Of a DNA stretch of 64,000 nucleotides, positions 23,279 through 34,977 are shown piece after piece. Positions within the stretch are counted from its first letter, which is position 1. The number at the start of each line of letters is the position of its first letter. Under the pieces are notes generated by a model. That model made no database searches, was not told the DNA's origin, and saw only the letters and a program-made list of their open reading frames with translations. Source of the DNA: Lepidodermella squamata (Eukaryota > Gastrotricha); assembly GCA_047495785.1 (NCBI GenBank), contig JBLDXI010000001.1:496001-560000 (forward strand). Direction: 5' to 3'. The position numbers were made by a program, and so were the translations under genes.

Positions 23279-25482
23279 CATGATACCCTGACAAATATAT
23301 CCTTTGATAATCACTTGAGCATGCTATTTTCTTATTACTGATTATTAGTTTTGATACCAATTTGTTGTAGCTGAAGCAACCCGAGATTATTTTAATATTA
23401 TCTACCTTTTCGTATATTATTCTACCTTCGCGAATAATCGGTGTTTCTCCAATCTGTCAAATGCGTACGGTGTTTAGAGTAATACAAGGACTTCTACGTA
23501 TTATACCTTTTCCTATGATTTTTTAATCCTGTCGACGCTTCAATTTCTCGTGCGTTTCTATTTTAATTGTGCATCTATCTCTCACACCCATCGCAGTCAT
23601 TCCTTTCGATCCCAGCTATTTATACGCCTCGTTTAATGCTGGATATTTGGGAAAACTGTACCCAGTTCGGCCGCTGAAAACAATAAAACAATATTTTGTA
23701 CCTGATTCTTGTCCGTTCTCGTTTCAGCTCTTTTGGAGTTCCCTATAGCCTGTTTCTATCTGATTCCAAGATCAGCAAATAGCTCCGGTTTCGGTCTCTG
23801 ATGCATTTACAGAGCTAGCCATCTGCTATAATCTGTCTTAATGATGTTTTCACTAACAAGAAGAGGCGAAGTAGCAGAGATGGCTCGTTGGTGAACAACA
23901 GGTCCGATTTGCTAATTTACAACAGGCTTTTATACTGCGCGCAGAGATCCTGGTCCTATTCTCGTGATTTACATGCCATTTGTGAATGTTTTCCATGCTT
24001 CTATGGAAAAAAGTACAGTCCGCATACGGCAAATTGAAATAGAATACGGAAAATTGGATATTTTCGCTTTAATTTGACACTGAGTGAAACTGGAAATGTA
24101 TATTCTATTTCTGCTAAGTTCTGAATTGTCTGCTACAGGGCCGGATCATCCATTAAGCAAGTAAGGCATTTGCCTTGGGATCCGATGAAATTTTGACCCC
24201 GCAGATGAAAAATCGCAGGGGGACCCTTATTATCATTGGCCCACACAGGCCGATCTTTAATTTGCCTTTGGGCCGGCCCCTTGGTCATTTTTCAGGTGTC
24301 ATAATCTGGCACTGGTCTGCAAAGCGTGTCAGCTGACAGGATCAGCATGTTTACGGCCGTTCTTTACTGCTTTCTTTGCTTTAAACAGCGAGACGGTGGT
24401 TGAATCACACTGACCATATCTGGGTCGGATTACTATTCTTTTCCTTCATGTGAGGAAGCCGCCAGGGCGCCGGGAGCGACCGGCTTCATTTTCACTTGTA
24501 ACTGTCAGTTCAATTTCCTTATCAACCCTCTCAGTCTCTTATTGTTCACATTGTGGAGAGATAGATCTCATTCCTTCAATTTACTTCTGCCTCATGAAAT
24601 GCTAAGTTGCAACTGATCAGGTCTCAAAGACTATTCGACGGAGAAATGTTCCTGAAGTGTAATCGGAAAGAGAACGCTTGACAACAGCTCTTGCCGCACA
24701 ACTACTGTGGAAGTTAGTTTGGGTGACGGAAATAACTCGGAAACAAGGCCGGAAAATCATAATCTTTAACCCCAAACCCTGACCCCAAACCCCCGACTCT
24801 GCCTAGCCCAAAAAAGGAGAGCCAAAAAACCCGAAAAATGCTAGAAATAAACTGCGACGAAATTTATCAATAGATCGTTAAAATTTGATAATTTTGATTT
24901 GAACACGGTATTTTGTTATCAAAATTTTGGTTTAAATAATTTGAGTGTAAGACCTTGACTTTATAGCGTTCATAGCGGTTGCTAGGTTTTCGCTACGTTT
25001 TTGTCTTAGCGACGATGTCGTTTCGCTGTGAATGCTGCACTTCCCACATGCTAATGCTAGGCATCAAAGCTAGTCAATCTTAAGGTAGGGTATCTTGATA
25101 TTGCCTTGCTGCTGATATTTGCAGTATCATGGCGGCATTGAATGCAAAGATCTTCGCTCATCTTTACTATTGTCACTGCAGTAATTGTGTTTCTTGAGCG
25201 GCGTAGCAATTCTACTTCTACAGTAAAGTTTGCGTAAACCAGAGTCTTCTAAACTGTAATATCTGTAAACTCGAAATTTCTTTGTTTCTCTGTCAGAGGT
25301 TCTTGCGAGTCTGGTATTCGTTAGACGTTAGACCAGGCTTACTTTAACCGAACTTGTTAATTGGGACTATCTTTGTCCGGTTAATGCAATTATCACTGTA
25401 TTCCCTTATGATTTAGGAAGGTATTATAGCAAAAACTTGTGGTTGCTTTCCGAGCCTCTGAACTTATCATTAGCGCTCAATA
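23279..25482. other. Intergenic region before DRC4
   Basis: About 2.2 kb without a supported gene. It includes a possible transposon remnant near 24138-24290 and a short C-rich stretch at 24768-24796 (AACCCCAAACCCTGACC) that resembles degenerate telomeric sequence. The end (25100-25480) should contain the DRC4 promoter. Confidence 0.4.
24138..24290. mobile_element. Possible hAT-type non-autonomous remnant
   Basis: The left edge begins CAGGGCCGGAT and the right edge is GGGCCGGCCCC, so both ends carry an inverted GGGCCGG motif; CAGGGCCGG-type ends are common in hAT transposons. The interior (CAAGTAAGGCATTTGCCTTGG) is typical of such elements. There is no ORF and no clear 8-nt target duplication, so this is a weak call. 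Confidence 0.25.
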
Positions 25483-27101
25483 ATGGTGAGTTATTATATG
25501 TCGACTGTCCACTGAAACTAATAATTATATGTCTTTTCAGCCTCCGAAAAAGAAGGGTGGAAAGAAAAAGAAGTCGGCGAAGAAGGAGGCAGTGACTACC
25601 ACTATTGATGGCGTTGCTGTCGCTGACATGACAAAAGAAGAGGTTAGTGCTTAATCTATGGAAAAATCGTGTGTTAATACGATATATGCAATTAATTACA
25701 GCTTGAGAAACACCTAGAGCTTCTGCGGGATGAGCTCGAGCGAGAGCGCGAAGAACGAAATTACTTTCAGTTGGAGCGAGACAAGGTGAATACTTTCTGG
25801 GAAATAACAAAGCGTCAGCTAGAGGAGAAAAAAGCAGAGCTTCGCAACAAGGATCGCGAGATGGAAGATGCGGAAGAGAAACATTCAATCGAAATCAAAG
25901 TTTACAAACAAAAAGTAAAGCATTTGCTATACGAACACGAAAACCAATTAGCCGAGCTGAAAGCTGACAATGTCACTTCGATACGCCTGGCTAACGATGA
26001 ACACCGATCCGGCGAAGGCGTTCTAAGAAAAGAGCAGCGTGATTTGAAAATTTTGGCCAAAGAGCGGGAACTGGCCTTTCAAGATCAAATCAAGGAACTG
26101 AAGAAGGTTCGTGCAATTAGGCGAGCTCGTGAATTATATCGTAATTTATTTATCATTTTTAGGGTCACGAAGAAGAGTGTACCCGTCTCCGAAGTGAATT
26201 TGAGCGCGAAGCTCGTGAGATCGAAGCTAAATATGAGCGCAGGATGCGGACACTCAGAGATGAAATGGAACTGCGCCGCAAGACCGAGCTTCATGAAATA
26301 GAAGAGCGTAAGAATGGACAAATCCAGCAGCTCATGCGCAATCACGAAAAAGCATTCTCGGACATTAAAAACTATTACAACGATATTACTCTCAATAATT
26401 TGGCACTCATCAACACGCTCAAAGAGCAAGTCGAAGAGATGAAGCGAAAAGAAGAGCGCATGGAACGCCAAATGGTCGATGTGCAAAATGAAAACAAGAA
26501 ACTCGCCGAACCTCTGCAAAAAGCCAAAGAAGAACTTTCCGAACTACATCGGCAAATGGCCAATTATGAGAAGGACAAACAAGCCTTGTCAAATACTAAA
26601 GCTCGACTCAAGGAGCTCACAGAACAATACCGAAATCTTTCTTGGGAGAATGAAGTCTTACTCCAACGGTTTCAGAAGCTGCAGAAGGAACGTGATGATT
26701 TATATCAAAGATTCGTGCGTGCTGTTCACGAAGTTCAAGAGAAATCAGGCCTGAAGAATCTTTTGCTCGAAAAGAAACTTTCTGCTGTTACCGATGCCCT
26801 CGAGAAGAAGGAAGCGCAGCTAAACGAAGTCTTGGCCGCTAGCAACCTCGATCCAACTGCGTTAACCATCGTTACACGTAAATTGGAGGATGTGCTGGAT
26901 TCTAAAAATGCCGCGATTAAAGATCTGCAATACGAGCTTGCGCGCCTTTGCAAGGCATATAACGACCTACTCGCGGCATTCCAGTCGCGGTTGTCACAAT
27001 TGGGTGTGTCGGCTGACGACCTCGGCTTTCGACCTCTGCAAACAGCCGTTGCACCACCTCTCGGCAAAGCTCCAGCCGGTCTTGTATCGGCACCAACCTA
27101 A
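25483..27101 (+). CDS. GAS8: DRC4 / GAS8, nexin-dynein regulatory complex subunit 4
   Basis: Four coding exons: 25483-25485 (ATG alone), 25541-25642, 25702-26106, 26163-27101; 482 aa, against 478 in human. The N-terminus is a basic [15 protein letters not shown] tail followed by the near-invariant [40 protein letters not shown] and [14 protein letters not shown] blocks. The rest is a continuous coiled coil. DRC4 is part of the axonemal N-DRC that links doublets and controls dynein, and binds the microtubule through its N-terminal part. Its presence implies motile cilia or flagellate sperm. The coding start codon sits alone at an exon end, a feature that automated annotation often misses. Confidence 0.96.
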
Positions 27102-27339
27102 GCCTACTAATTTTTGCCTAATGGGTCATCTTTTTCCATTTGTGACTGGGAATGACTCAACTAATTTCCATTATATATTATACATATTGTGTTTCAAAGA
27201 TCGCAAATCTCATCAAGTACCAAATTCCTTACTTACTACAGAAATATTGCATCTGAAAGGAAACTCAATATTTAAAATGAATTTATTTGCTATGATTCTT
27301 TTGCTTGTGCAGCTCCGTGTTCAGCCGTTTCGCCATTTC

Positions 27340-27345
27340 AATAAA
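27340..27345 (+). terminator. Possible poly(A) signal of DRC4
   Basis: AATAAA about 240 nt beyond the DRC4 stop codon, in the gap to the convergent coiled-coil gene. Confidence 0.4.
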
Positions 27346-27705
27346 ACGAGAGAATCGACAACAGTGCGTTTTATTATCTAGAAGTTGCAACATCACAGGG
27401 AATTGAAGCATTGCTTGATAAGTCGGAGAGCCACAGCAAAATATGAAAATTAGTAAAACTTGAAAATAATGTAAATGTATCAATCACAAAAAATACAATG
27501 CAAATCGTTGGCACTGAAATCACAGATATCAAACGTAGGGCTCATCAACTGGCAGTGTAAGTAAAAATAACAGGAGAGGTAACTCAACTCGCTGAAATCG
27601 AAGTGTAGAAAGAACAGCTATTATTAAAAACATTTATGGGGTTTGAATGATGATCATGGTATCGAAAGCTATCAGCTCTAGGCTTGTGTCCTGCAGTTTC
27701 TTAAT
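27346..27705. other. Gap between convergent DRC4 and coiled-coil genes
   Basis: About 360 nt that should hold the 3' UTR of the minus-strand coiled-coil gene. Nothing else is seen. Confidence 0.4.
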
Positions 27706-29349
27706 TCAATCGGCCTGAATGGAACGCTGCAAGTCATTCATTTTTCTCCGCAGCAAGTTCAGCTCCCGATCGCGATTGGAAGTCTAAAAAATATATTAGT
27801 AATTGAAATATATTGGTCCTAATAATGTCACCTCTTTTTGCAACTCCTGCATGTGATTAATAAGAACGGTTTTCTCGTTTCGAAGTTGGCTCGCCTCAGT
27901 GTTCGTCATTGTCTGCGAAATCTCCAGCTCTTTCAAGCGATTTTTCATAGCTTGTGCGTTAATTTCAGCTCGGCTGGCTCGATCTTCTGCGGCCCGCAAC
28001 TGCGCGTTCAACTGGTCAGCATGCTGCTTTTCCGTAAGCAATGCAGAAAGAGTCATATCAGCTTCGCTTTGAAGCCGCTGTCGATCAACAACAGCAGCAG
28101 TCAATAAGGCTTTGTCAGCGAAAGATGACGTGGTGGACAGCAATTTCGAATCAGTCTTCAATTAAAACTCAATGAGACTAACGCTAAAACGTCTGTCAGA
28201 TGCTTACCCGAGGAGAAAGGATAGTTGATCTTAGGTTGTAAGCATCTTCAACAGCCAAAGCCGTGGCAGTGTAGCCTAAACGCTTTTCATGATCGAGCCT
28301 TGATTCGGCCTCGCGAAGCCGTTGTCGCAAATTGAAAATTTCCGTGTTCAATAGCTCGACTGATTTGTCTTTCGAAACGACAGTTGCGTCGTACAGTTGA
28401 GCGTCAAGCGAACGAATTTGAGCGTCCTTCTGAGAAATTTCTACTAATTTTCGTTCGAGCTCCACCTGAGACTGTCGCAAACGCTCAGTCGTAGTGTCAT
28501 GCTGTAGATTTTATTATTCGCACAATTTCATCCTTCAATTATTGCAAGCTTGCAATGCGAAATTGATTTACCTGTTTCACGGCCAAATTCAGCCTCGCCT
28601 CAAGGTCAAGATTCTTCTGATTAGCAGTGTCCAGCTCAACACGAGTAGCAACCAGTTGTCGATCTTTCGAGTCAACTTCCAGCTGAAGAAGGCTATTTTT
28701 GCTTTGAAGTTCAACAACCTGGTCCATTAAAGATCGTTTGTCGGCCTCCAATCGACCTTAAATCAGGTTCAAATCAATCATATTCATAATTTAGCCGCGC
28801 TATCTTTAATACCTTGAGTCTCGGACAGTGTAGCCATCGCCACACCCTTTTCAGAGCGCAGCATATCGTTACTAGCATCACGCCGAGCTATTTCCAGGCG
28901 AAGGCTGTCCCTCTCCGCAGTTAGAGCTCTTAATTGCTCCAACATTTTAGCGGCCTCGGCCGCCATCACGGGTTGCAAATCTGAAGCGCGTTTTACCTGC
29001 TCGCGCCTGAAATGCCGATTAGAAATTTATGGATAATGAATCATCAACAAGAGTGATTCAGAAGCTTACAGATATTTTGTCTCCGTTTCTAAATAAAATA
29101 TTTGTCTCTGCAGGTTTTTGATGTATTCGTTCTCCAAAACACCGGAGCTTCTGTTCAGAATATATTTTCGATTGGTTAAAGTTTCATTTCTATTTCAAAA
29201 TGCTCAAACTTAGAGAGGGCAGGAATGACTGTGCTGGCAAGATCTTGCCCACTGCCTGATAGCTTTCTGCTCAGCGTAGGGCTTTCTGATTATCAGCAAG
29301 TTGAACAAATCGATGATAAATATTCTGATTATGAAAACTTACTTGCCAT
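27706..29349 (-). CDS. Unidentified all-coiled-coil protein
   Basis: Eight exons: 29343-29349, 29285-29210, 29150-29070, 29006-28813, 28756-28572, 28501-28208, 28155-27832, 27783-27706; phases close to 412 aa. After a Ser-rich leader (MAKSPTLSRKLSGSGQ) comes VLENEYIKNLQRQIFYLETE and then an almost unbroken coiled coil to the C-terminus (KMNDLQRSIQAD). There is no catalytic motif, membrane segment or signal peptide. The ENEYIKNLQ block is reminiscent of ciliary and sperm coiled-coil proteins, but I could not assign a family. It is convergent with DRC4 and its 3' end lies about 600 nt from DRC4's stop codon, in a run of cilium genes, so an axonemal or basal body role is a reasonable inference, not an observation. 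Confidence 0.75.
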
Positions 29350-32257
29350 GGTCAGCGATTTAGCCAAGCTGCCACCGAAAGCACTAGAACCTGTTCAATC
29401 ACAAATATCATTATCGGCTTACTCAACCAAGTTACTTTCGATTACCTCTGAGCGTTCCAGCCATTAATAATCAACGGCACTTGAATGTTCGAACAAAAAC
29501 CTACTCAATAAGCAAAAATGAAAATCGATGAGCAAACCGCGATAACGAAATGAAATCGAGAACATCGTTTATTGAAATCTTTTAGACCAGTCAAACGAGG
29601 TATTTAGATGTATTTGAATTCGTGTAGAGAATTAGCCCACCAATCCGGAGGTTTAAAAAGTATTGTGCTTTTAGAGGTGCTTTCAGAAGTTGCTCTGAGG
29701 GTCTTTGTGTTTCTGAATATTTAGGTAAAGAATGTAAATCATTGTATATCTGCCAGCAGGGCGCGATGCGCGATGCGGAGAGTTGACGTCTTGAGCTCGA
29801 GTCTGAATTTTGACATTATCAGAACAACAGATATGGTTTCGTGTTCAGCCGAAGATCTGACGATCAAATTACAAAATGAGAGCAAGGGCTTTTGAGTTGA
29901 GACTGGAGTAAAATCGTGAATTGGTCACTTCCCGTCCACGGCTAGCCCACTCAACTCGGCTCGGATACTTCTAATCAAGCCATTAAGAACTCTTTTCTTG
30001 TTGGCGGTCTCACCATCACGTACTTAATTCAAGAGAGCCCTACACTTTGCAAAATGATAACTATTTTCTGAAGCATAGAAAAGATGGCTAGACTAGCTAT
30101 TATGTCTGCATATCGAGGTTGCCCTTGGTACTCCAGATCTTGTCGCCGCGGTCGAAGTAGGGCTGGATCTGTTCATGTTCACAAAGGCACATTCACAAGG
30201 CACAAGGCCAGCATATAAGTAGCGTCTGTGGTTACAATATAATTTGTTACTGTAATTACAGTAAAATAATTTCATATCTATCGACAAGTTATACATTTTT
30301 ATCGGTCATGAACAGGCACAGCTGAATTACCCGCTAAACTTTTTGTGTCGAAAACCGAGGTGAACTCTGGACTCTAGCTGGCAGCTCTGACTACTTTGCC
30401 AACGGCCGTCTGAAGGTCTCTCGAAACACAAACGAAACAAAGTACGCGCTGGATTTACTGTGGCACACAGACAGAGCGATTAGACTTGCAATGCAACACG
30501 TTATTTAATTCACATGCTTTAGACTTTAGATCACATGCCTGTGCATTGAATAGCTTCTAAAGATTTGCCAGCCATGTTCCCCCTTTTCCTTCTTCCATCT
30601 GCCTCCATGAACATGAAGATGAACATTTCTCATTATTTAAGCCCCAGACTTTAAAAACTTGTGTGATTTGAGGTAATAATAGTAAGATAGGTATTTTGTT
30701 TATCAATAACAAAATCAATACATCAATACATAACATTGATGTTCAATCAGTTGTATCTCACTGGTTTGGATTATTTGTCATAGCTATAAATATATTTAGA
30801 ATGCTTTTCAATTTGACGAGAATGTATCTCTGATGTTGTGAGAATGTAATCTAACGTTGATCACGCATATCGAGTACCTAATATTATATTTATATGCGCA
30901 TACTTCCTCCGCGATATGCTAAAATTGGATACGGCCCTGTAACCCTGGACAAGTTTCAGAAGCTAGATCACTAAACTTCAATAAGTGCGATGTTGCAACT
31001 GGTTAGCGGTGTCTGGTGGTGTGCCCAATCTGCCTTCGGGGACATCAGGGAGTAGTTGTATGCTGTGAGACGTGGGTGTTGAAAAATATTACGATCTTCT
31101 CGCCATACAGATTGGTTCCTAACTGGCAGGTCTAAGGTGACGTAGTACCAAAGATATCGTCCCTTATTGGACTGAGAACATGTCGAAGAATACAATAAAT
31201 AGTACGTGAAGGTCTTAAATTTTCTGAAGTCGCGTGATATGTTATGGAAATTGCTAATACCTGCACGAAAATTGTCATGCCCCTTCATATAAAGCGAGAG
31301 CATATAGATTGCGAGGCTGAATTGAGCTCCTTGTATATTCGGCGATTTTATATATACTTTGATTAGGAACAATAATGCGTAGAATTGTATAAGTTTCTTT
31401 TACACGCAAGTTTTTCGGATGCGAACTGTTGGCTAGCCCTAGGATGTAAAGAAATTGATGTCTATAACTGTTGAGAAGCAATTTTTTGCGATAAATTCTC
31501 GTTTCCTGACGATGCTGAACATTCTTTCGTACGGCCCCATATTTTTTTATCGCCCTTCCGTTGCTTAGCCAAGCTGATTTGATAGTTGTGCATACACGAA
31601 GATGCTCGGGTTCTGCTTCGCTGTTTAATTATCTGCCCGAACCTCGAACGGATTTGAACGGTACCTCTGTCTGCTATAAAGATTTTATATTAGCACACCG
31701 TTACTCCCACGTAGCTTATATGTCATATGTCCGAGCAGTTGGAGTTTTGCGCCGGCGATGCTGCAGAACCGGCTGTGAACTCGGTCCAGTTTCTACAGGA
31801 CGCCCGAAGACGCCGCGAAGATGTCAAATTCTAGTAAAGGTAGCACGCATGACTTGAGGGCGCTTTCCAAGTAAGACTATCAGTTGCGTGAGGGCTGTTG
31901 TTGCCTGCCCGATATTTTTGATGATGCATGTTTGAATTTTTGAAACATGCGTAAAGTAACTTGCGCACACGAGTAATTATGATTTTTTGGTGCTCGAATT
32001 GAAATCATGAACGAAATATTCGCAACAAAAAGCATAGCTATTGAATTTTCAAGATAGAGTGACAATCAAATGATCCGCACGGTGGACGCTTGTTGAATTT
32101 TTTCGCGCATGCAAAATGAGGCTGTTTATCTATCTCCTGCAAAACGGACCAAAATGACGCCTTTTTCACGAGCTCCAAAAATAACTCCAAGGAAAGGGGT
32201 ACGCCTATAAGGGAATTAAGCCTTTAGGGTATGAGCATTGTATTTAGCCAAAATAAT
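29350..32257. other. Long non-coding interval
   Basis: About 2.9 kb upstream of the coiled-coil gene. Open frames are short (under 135 codons), AT-rich and without motifs. No RNA gene or repeat was recognised before the inverted repeat that starts at 32258. Confidence 0.4.
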
Positions 32258-32527
32258 GGCCAAACCGTGAGGGTCACAATCGATCATCATATATCAATCG
32301 ATTGCTGCAATCGAGGGCTATCGATTGGTGCCAAATCGAATTTCGCGCGGAACTTCTGGAAATATGATGTTTGCCTTCAAAGTTGAAAAAATGCAAAAAT
32401 GCGAGTTTTTGGCCAAAACTTGATCCTGAATGTGCCGCGTGGACTTCGATTTGGCACCAATCGATAGCACTTGATTGCAGCAATCGATTGATATATGATG
32501 ATCGATTGTGACCCTCACAGTTTGGCC
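32258..32527. repeat. 83-nt inverted repeat with 104-nt loop
   Basis: Arms 32258-32340 and 32445-32527 are reverse complements at 80 of 83 positions; the three differences are single bases. The arms contain several ATCGAT/ATCGATTG words and smaller internal palindromes. Transcribed, this would give a hairpin with three mismatches or wobbles, similar in form to long-hairpin small-RNA precursors. No coding sequence. It shares no obvious sequence with the repeat at 3049-3420. Confidence 0.85.
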
Positions 32528-32952
32528 GCTATGACAGTTTAAAATATCGCTTATCCCGTATAGGCTTAAGCCTATGCCGTATAAGCTTAGATACTCTAAA
32601 GGCGTACAACAAATATATATTCATGAGATTTCATGAAACTAGGAAATCCTTAGTCGAGTGCCGGAAATTGCAGAAAAATTTGAGCACCTGGTATAAAGTT
32701 ACAACAAATCAAAAATAATTTTTCCGAAATTTCTCTGGCATAACTTTCAACTTTGAGGGCTTCGGAATATTAATTAGCACCTTATGAATATTCATATTTT
32801 TAAAACTATTAAAACCTCTTGGTCTGTCCCAGTTACACTTTTTATTTTTAGCTGAGTGGAAGCTTGGAGCTAAAAATAGTTCGGGCGCGTGTAAGATATT
32901 TTTAGTTTCAACTCAACAAATTCCTGACCGTGCGTAACTTTTGATTTTCACT

Positions 32953-34610
32953 GTAGTTCATCTTCACTGGTCGTGTCGTCATCGTCACCAGGTTCATGTT
33001 CATCAGAATTCGGCCGGTCTGTTTGAAAAGTATCCTCAAACAGGTCTAGGTTAAGGGAAAGTTCAATTCAATTGATTTTGGTTTCTTGAAGGTTTCAGCG
33101 GGATTTGTAACGTGATTCTTCATATCTGCAGACTTACGATTCATTTTGGCTGTATGACCGAGCTAGCCGATTGACCTTATGATTCCACCCTTTGGCGAAG
33201 GTGGAAATAGCCTCGGTGGCTTCCAGTCATGTAACCTCGGCCTTCGAACCATTGATTCTCGAATTAGTCCTGAACTTCTCAAATTTAATTCTCAAAGCGA
33301 TCAACATTCGACGATTGACCTTTAATCAGTTGGAAGGTTGCCGGAACTGGTAGGTGCGAGAGGCAAGGCCATGAGACGTTTTGCCAGAGTTCTAAACGAC
33401 GAACCAAAAATTGAGTAGCTTCCACTGTAGTCTCTTCTGTATTCATCTGATGAACGCCTGTTTGAAATGAAATAGGCAGAAATATCGATTTCTTGATATT
33501 TGGAATCAAGCCAGTCTCGGAATCAGCAGTTTCCAGATGTAGCCCAGCCAGGAGGCATCCGATTCATTTCTGATTTGATCGCCCTGAAAACTGCTTCGTA
33601 AACTTATTCGTAACTGCTTACCCGACATATTACATAGCAGGCGGCAAGAGTCAATCCGCTTTTGAGAATGTGAATTGTGAAACATTGGAAAAAAAATATC
33701 TGGCACTATCGAAAAATTCCGGTCCATGAACTACCTTTCGTTTGTCGCGAGTAAACAAAACATTTAATCGATAGCAAATGAACAGAATGAGCCAATAACA
33801 CCGAAACGGTGATTACCGACAAAACCGCAAAATATAGTGTCAACTTAGCGCGGGCGCGTTCGCAACGCACACCTCTGCGCGAATTTATGAAAAATGTGAT
33901 TGAAAATGTGCGCAAGTTACTTCAAGGTACTTTGCGCATTTTCCATTTACCGCAAGTTTCTATTGATTGGCCGGAGTCAAAAACCGGTTCAGGAGTTGAG
34001 TCGCAGTTTCGATTTTCGACTGTTTCGGTATCATTTGTATTTTCTTCCTTCTACCGCATTCAAGTCGCGAGTAGGTAAATTTCGTGTCGATGGGCTTATT
34101 GGGATCAACTGATACACAATGCGCAAGTGCATAGTATGATGCGTGCTCTTCTTCAATATCAACATTTTGCAGCCGGACGCTTCCCAAGTTGAAGTCATCA
34201 ACAAAATGCACATCCCTGGCGGGATGCAGCTGGGTTCGCGAATTCTTCTTGCTACAGCGCGACTTGTTCCGCCGTAGAAGACCAACCACTGTGATGGTAC
34301 GAGCACGCCGATAAACATGAAAATACCTACCGGTGACCGCACCAAGGCACAGGGGTTCGCCTTTTGAAGGATTTCTAGGAGAATCTGCCGATCGATTAGG
34401 TCGAAAGCTAACATCCGTTATCTTTCGTAGGATATTCGATCTTGCCGTTGCTTGTACCGATAAATGTAGGCGAATCGGTATCAAAATAAGCCCAGAGAAA
34501 AAATTGAACAGATTTAATGACGGATTCAAGGTTAGGGATTGCGCTTTTGCATGACTTTGCGGCCTTCCTGAGAGAACTCCGGGAACAAATAGCCAACAAA
34601 TAGCATAACG
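32953..34610 (-). other. Unresolved coding potential, possible pseudogene
   Basis: Several minus-strand pieces look protein-like but I could not join them in phase. From 5' to 3': an open frame at 33960-34529 with segments such as ARDVHFVDDFNLG and EEEHASYYALAHCVS; an open frame from 33915 starting with a signal-anchor-like segment (LTLYFAVLSVITVSVLLAHS); a piece at 33370-33450 reading TEETTVEATQFLVRRLELWQ; a Lys/Arg-rich piece near 33140-33210; and an acidic tail at 32953-33045 ending TSEDELQ at a stop. The spacing resembles real exons separated by 50-60 nt introns, but frames conflict at the joins. It may be one or two genuine genes that I have mis-spliced, or decayed copies. Confidence 0.25.
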
Positions 34611-34977
34611 TCAGTAAAGACAGCTATTTGTCAATCTCTTGAAGCCGTAAGATTTTCACGAATTATCTTGACCGCATCAGGATATTCGTTGGAAGCCCCG
34701 GCAACTTCTTTGTGTTGATTTGCCCACATCGTGATGGGCGCATCGAGGAGTTTGAGCCGTGCGAACCTGGTGGTTTTGTTGTATGGGCAAGTTTGCACTT
34801 GAACTCGAAGGCAGCAGCCGTTGCATCGATTTCCAACCTTCGAACTGCGATAAGGTAGTTCGGATTAGAGAAGATAGCAAAATCTATTATAGAATCAAAA
34901 TTGTTGCATAATGTTCAACAACTTTTTTCGAAATTTAATTTGTTTCTATTATTGTTTTCTAGAGATTTGTTAAACTG
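34611..34977. other. Upstream region of the BTB-Kelch gene
   Basis: About 370 nt with no gene seen; AT-rich towards the ATG and probably the 5' UTR and promoter of the Kelch-like gene. Confidence 0.35.

Noticed and set aside
34031-34414. AFDLIDRQILLEIL read as a reverse-transcriptase or F-box fragment
   Set aside because: The phrase resembles both families slightly, but flanking residues match neither, and a competing frame on the same strand also looks coding.
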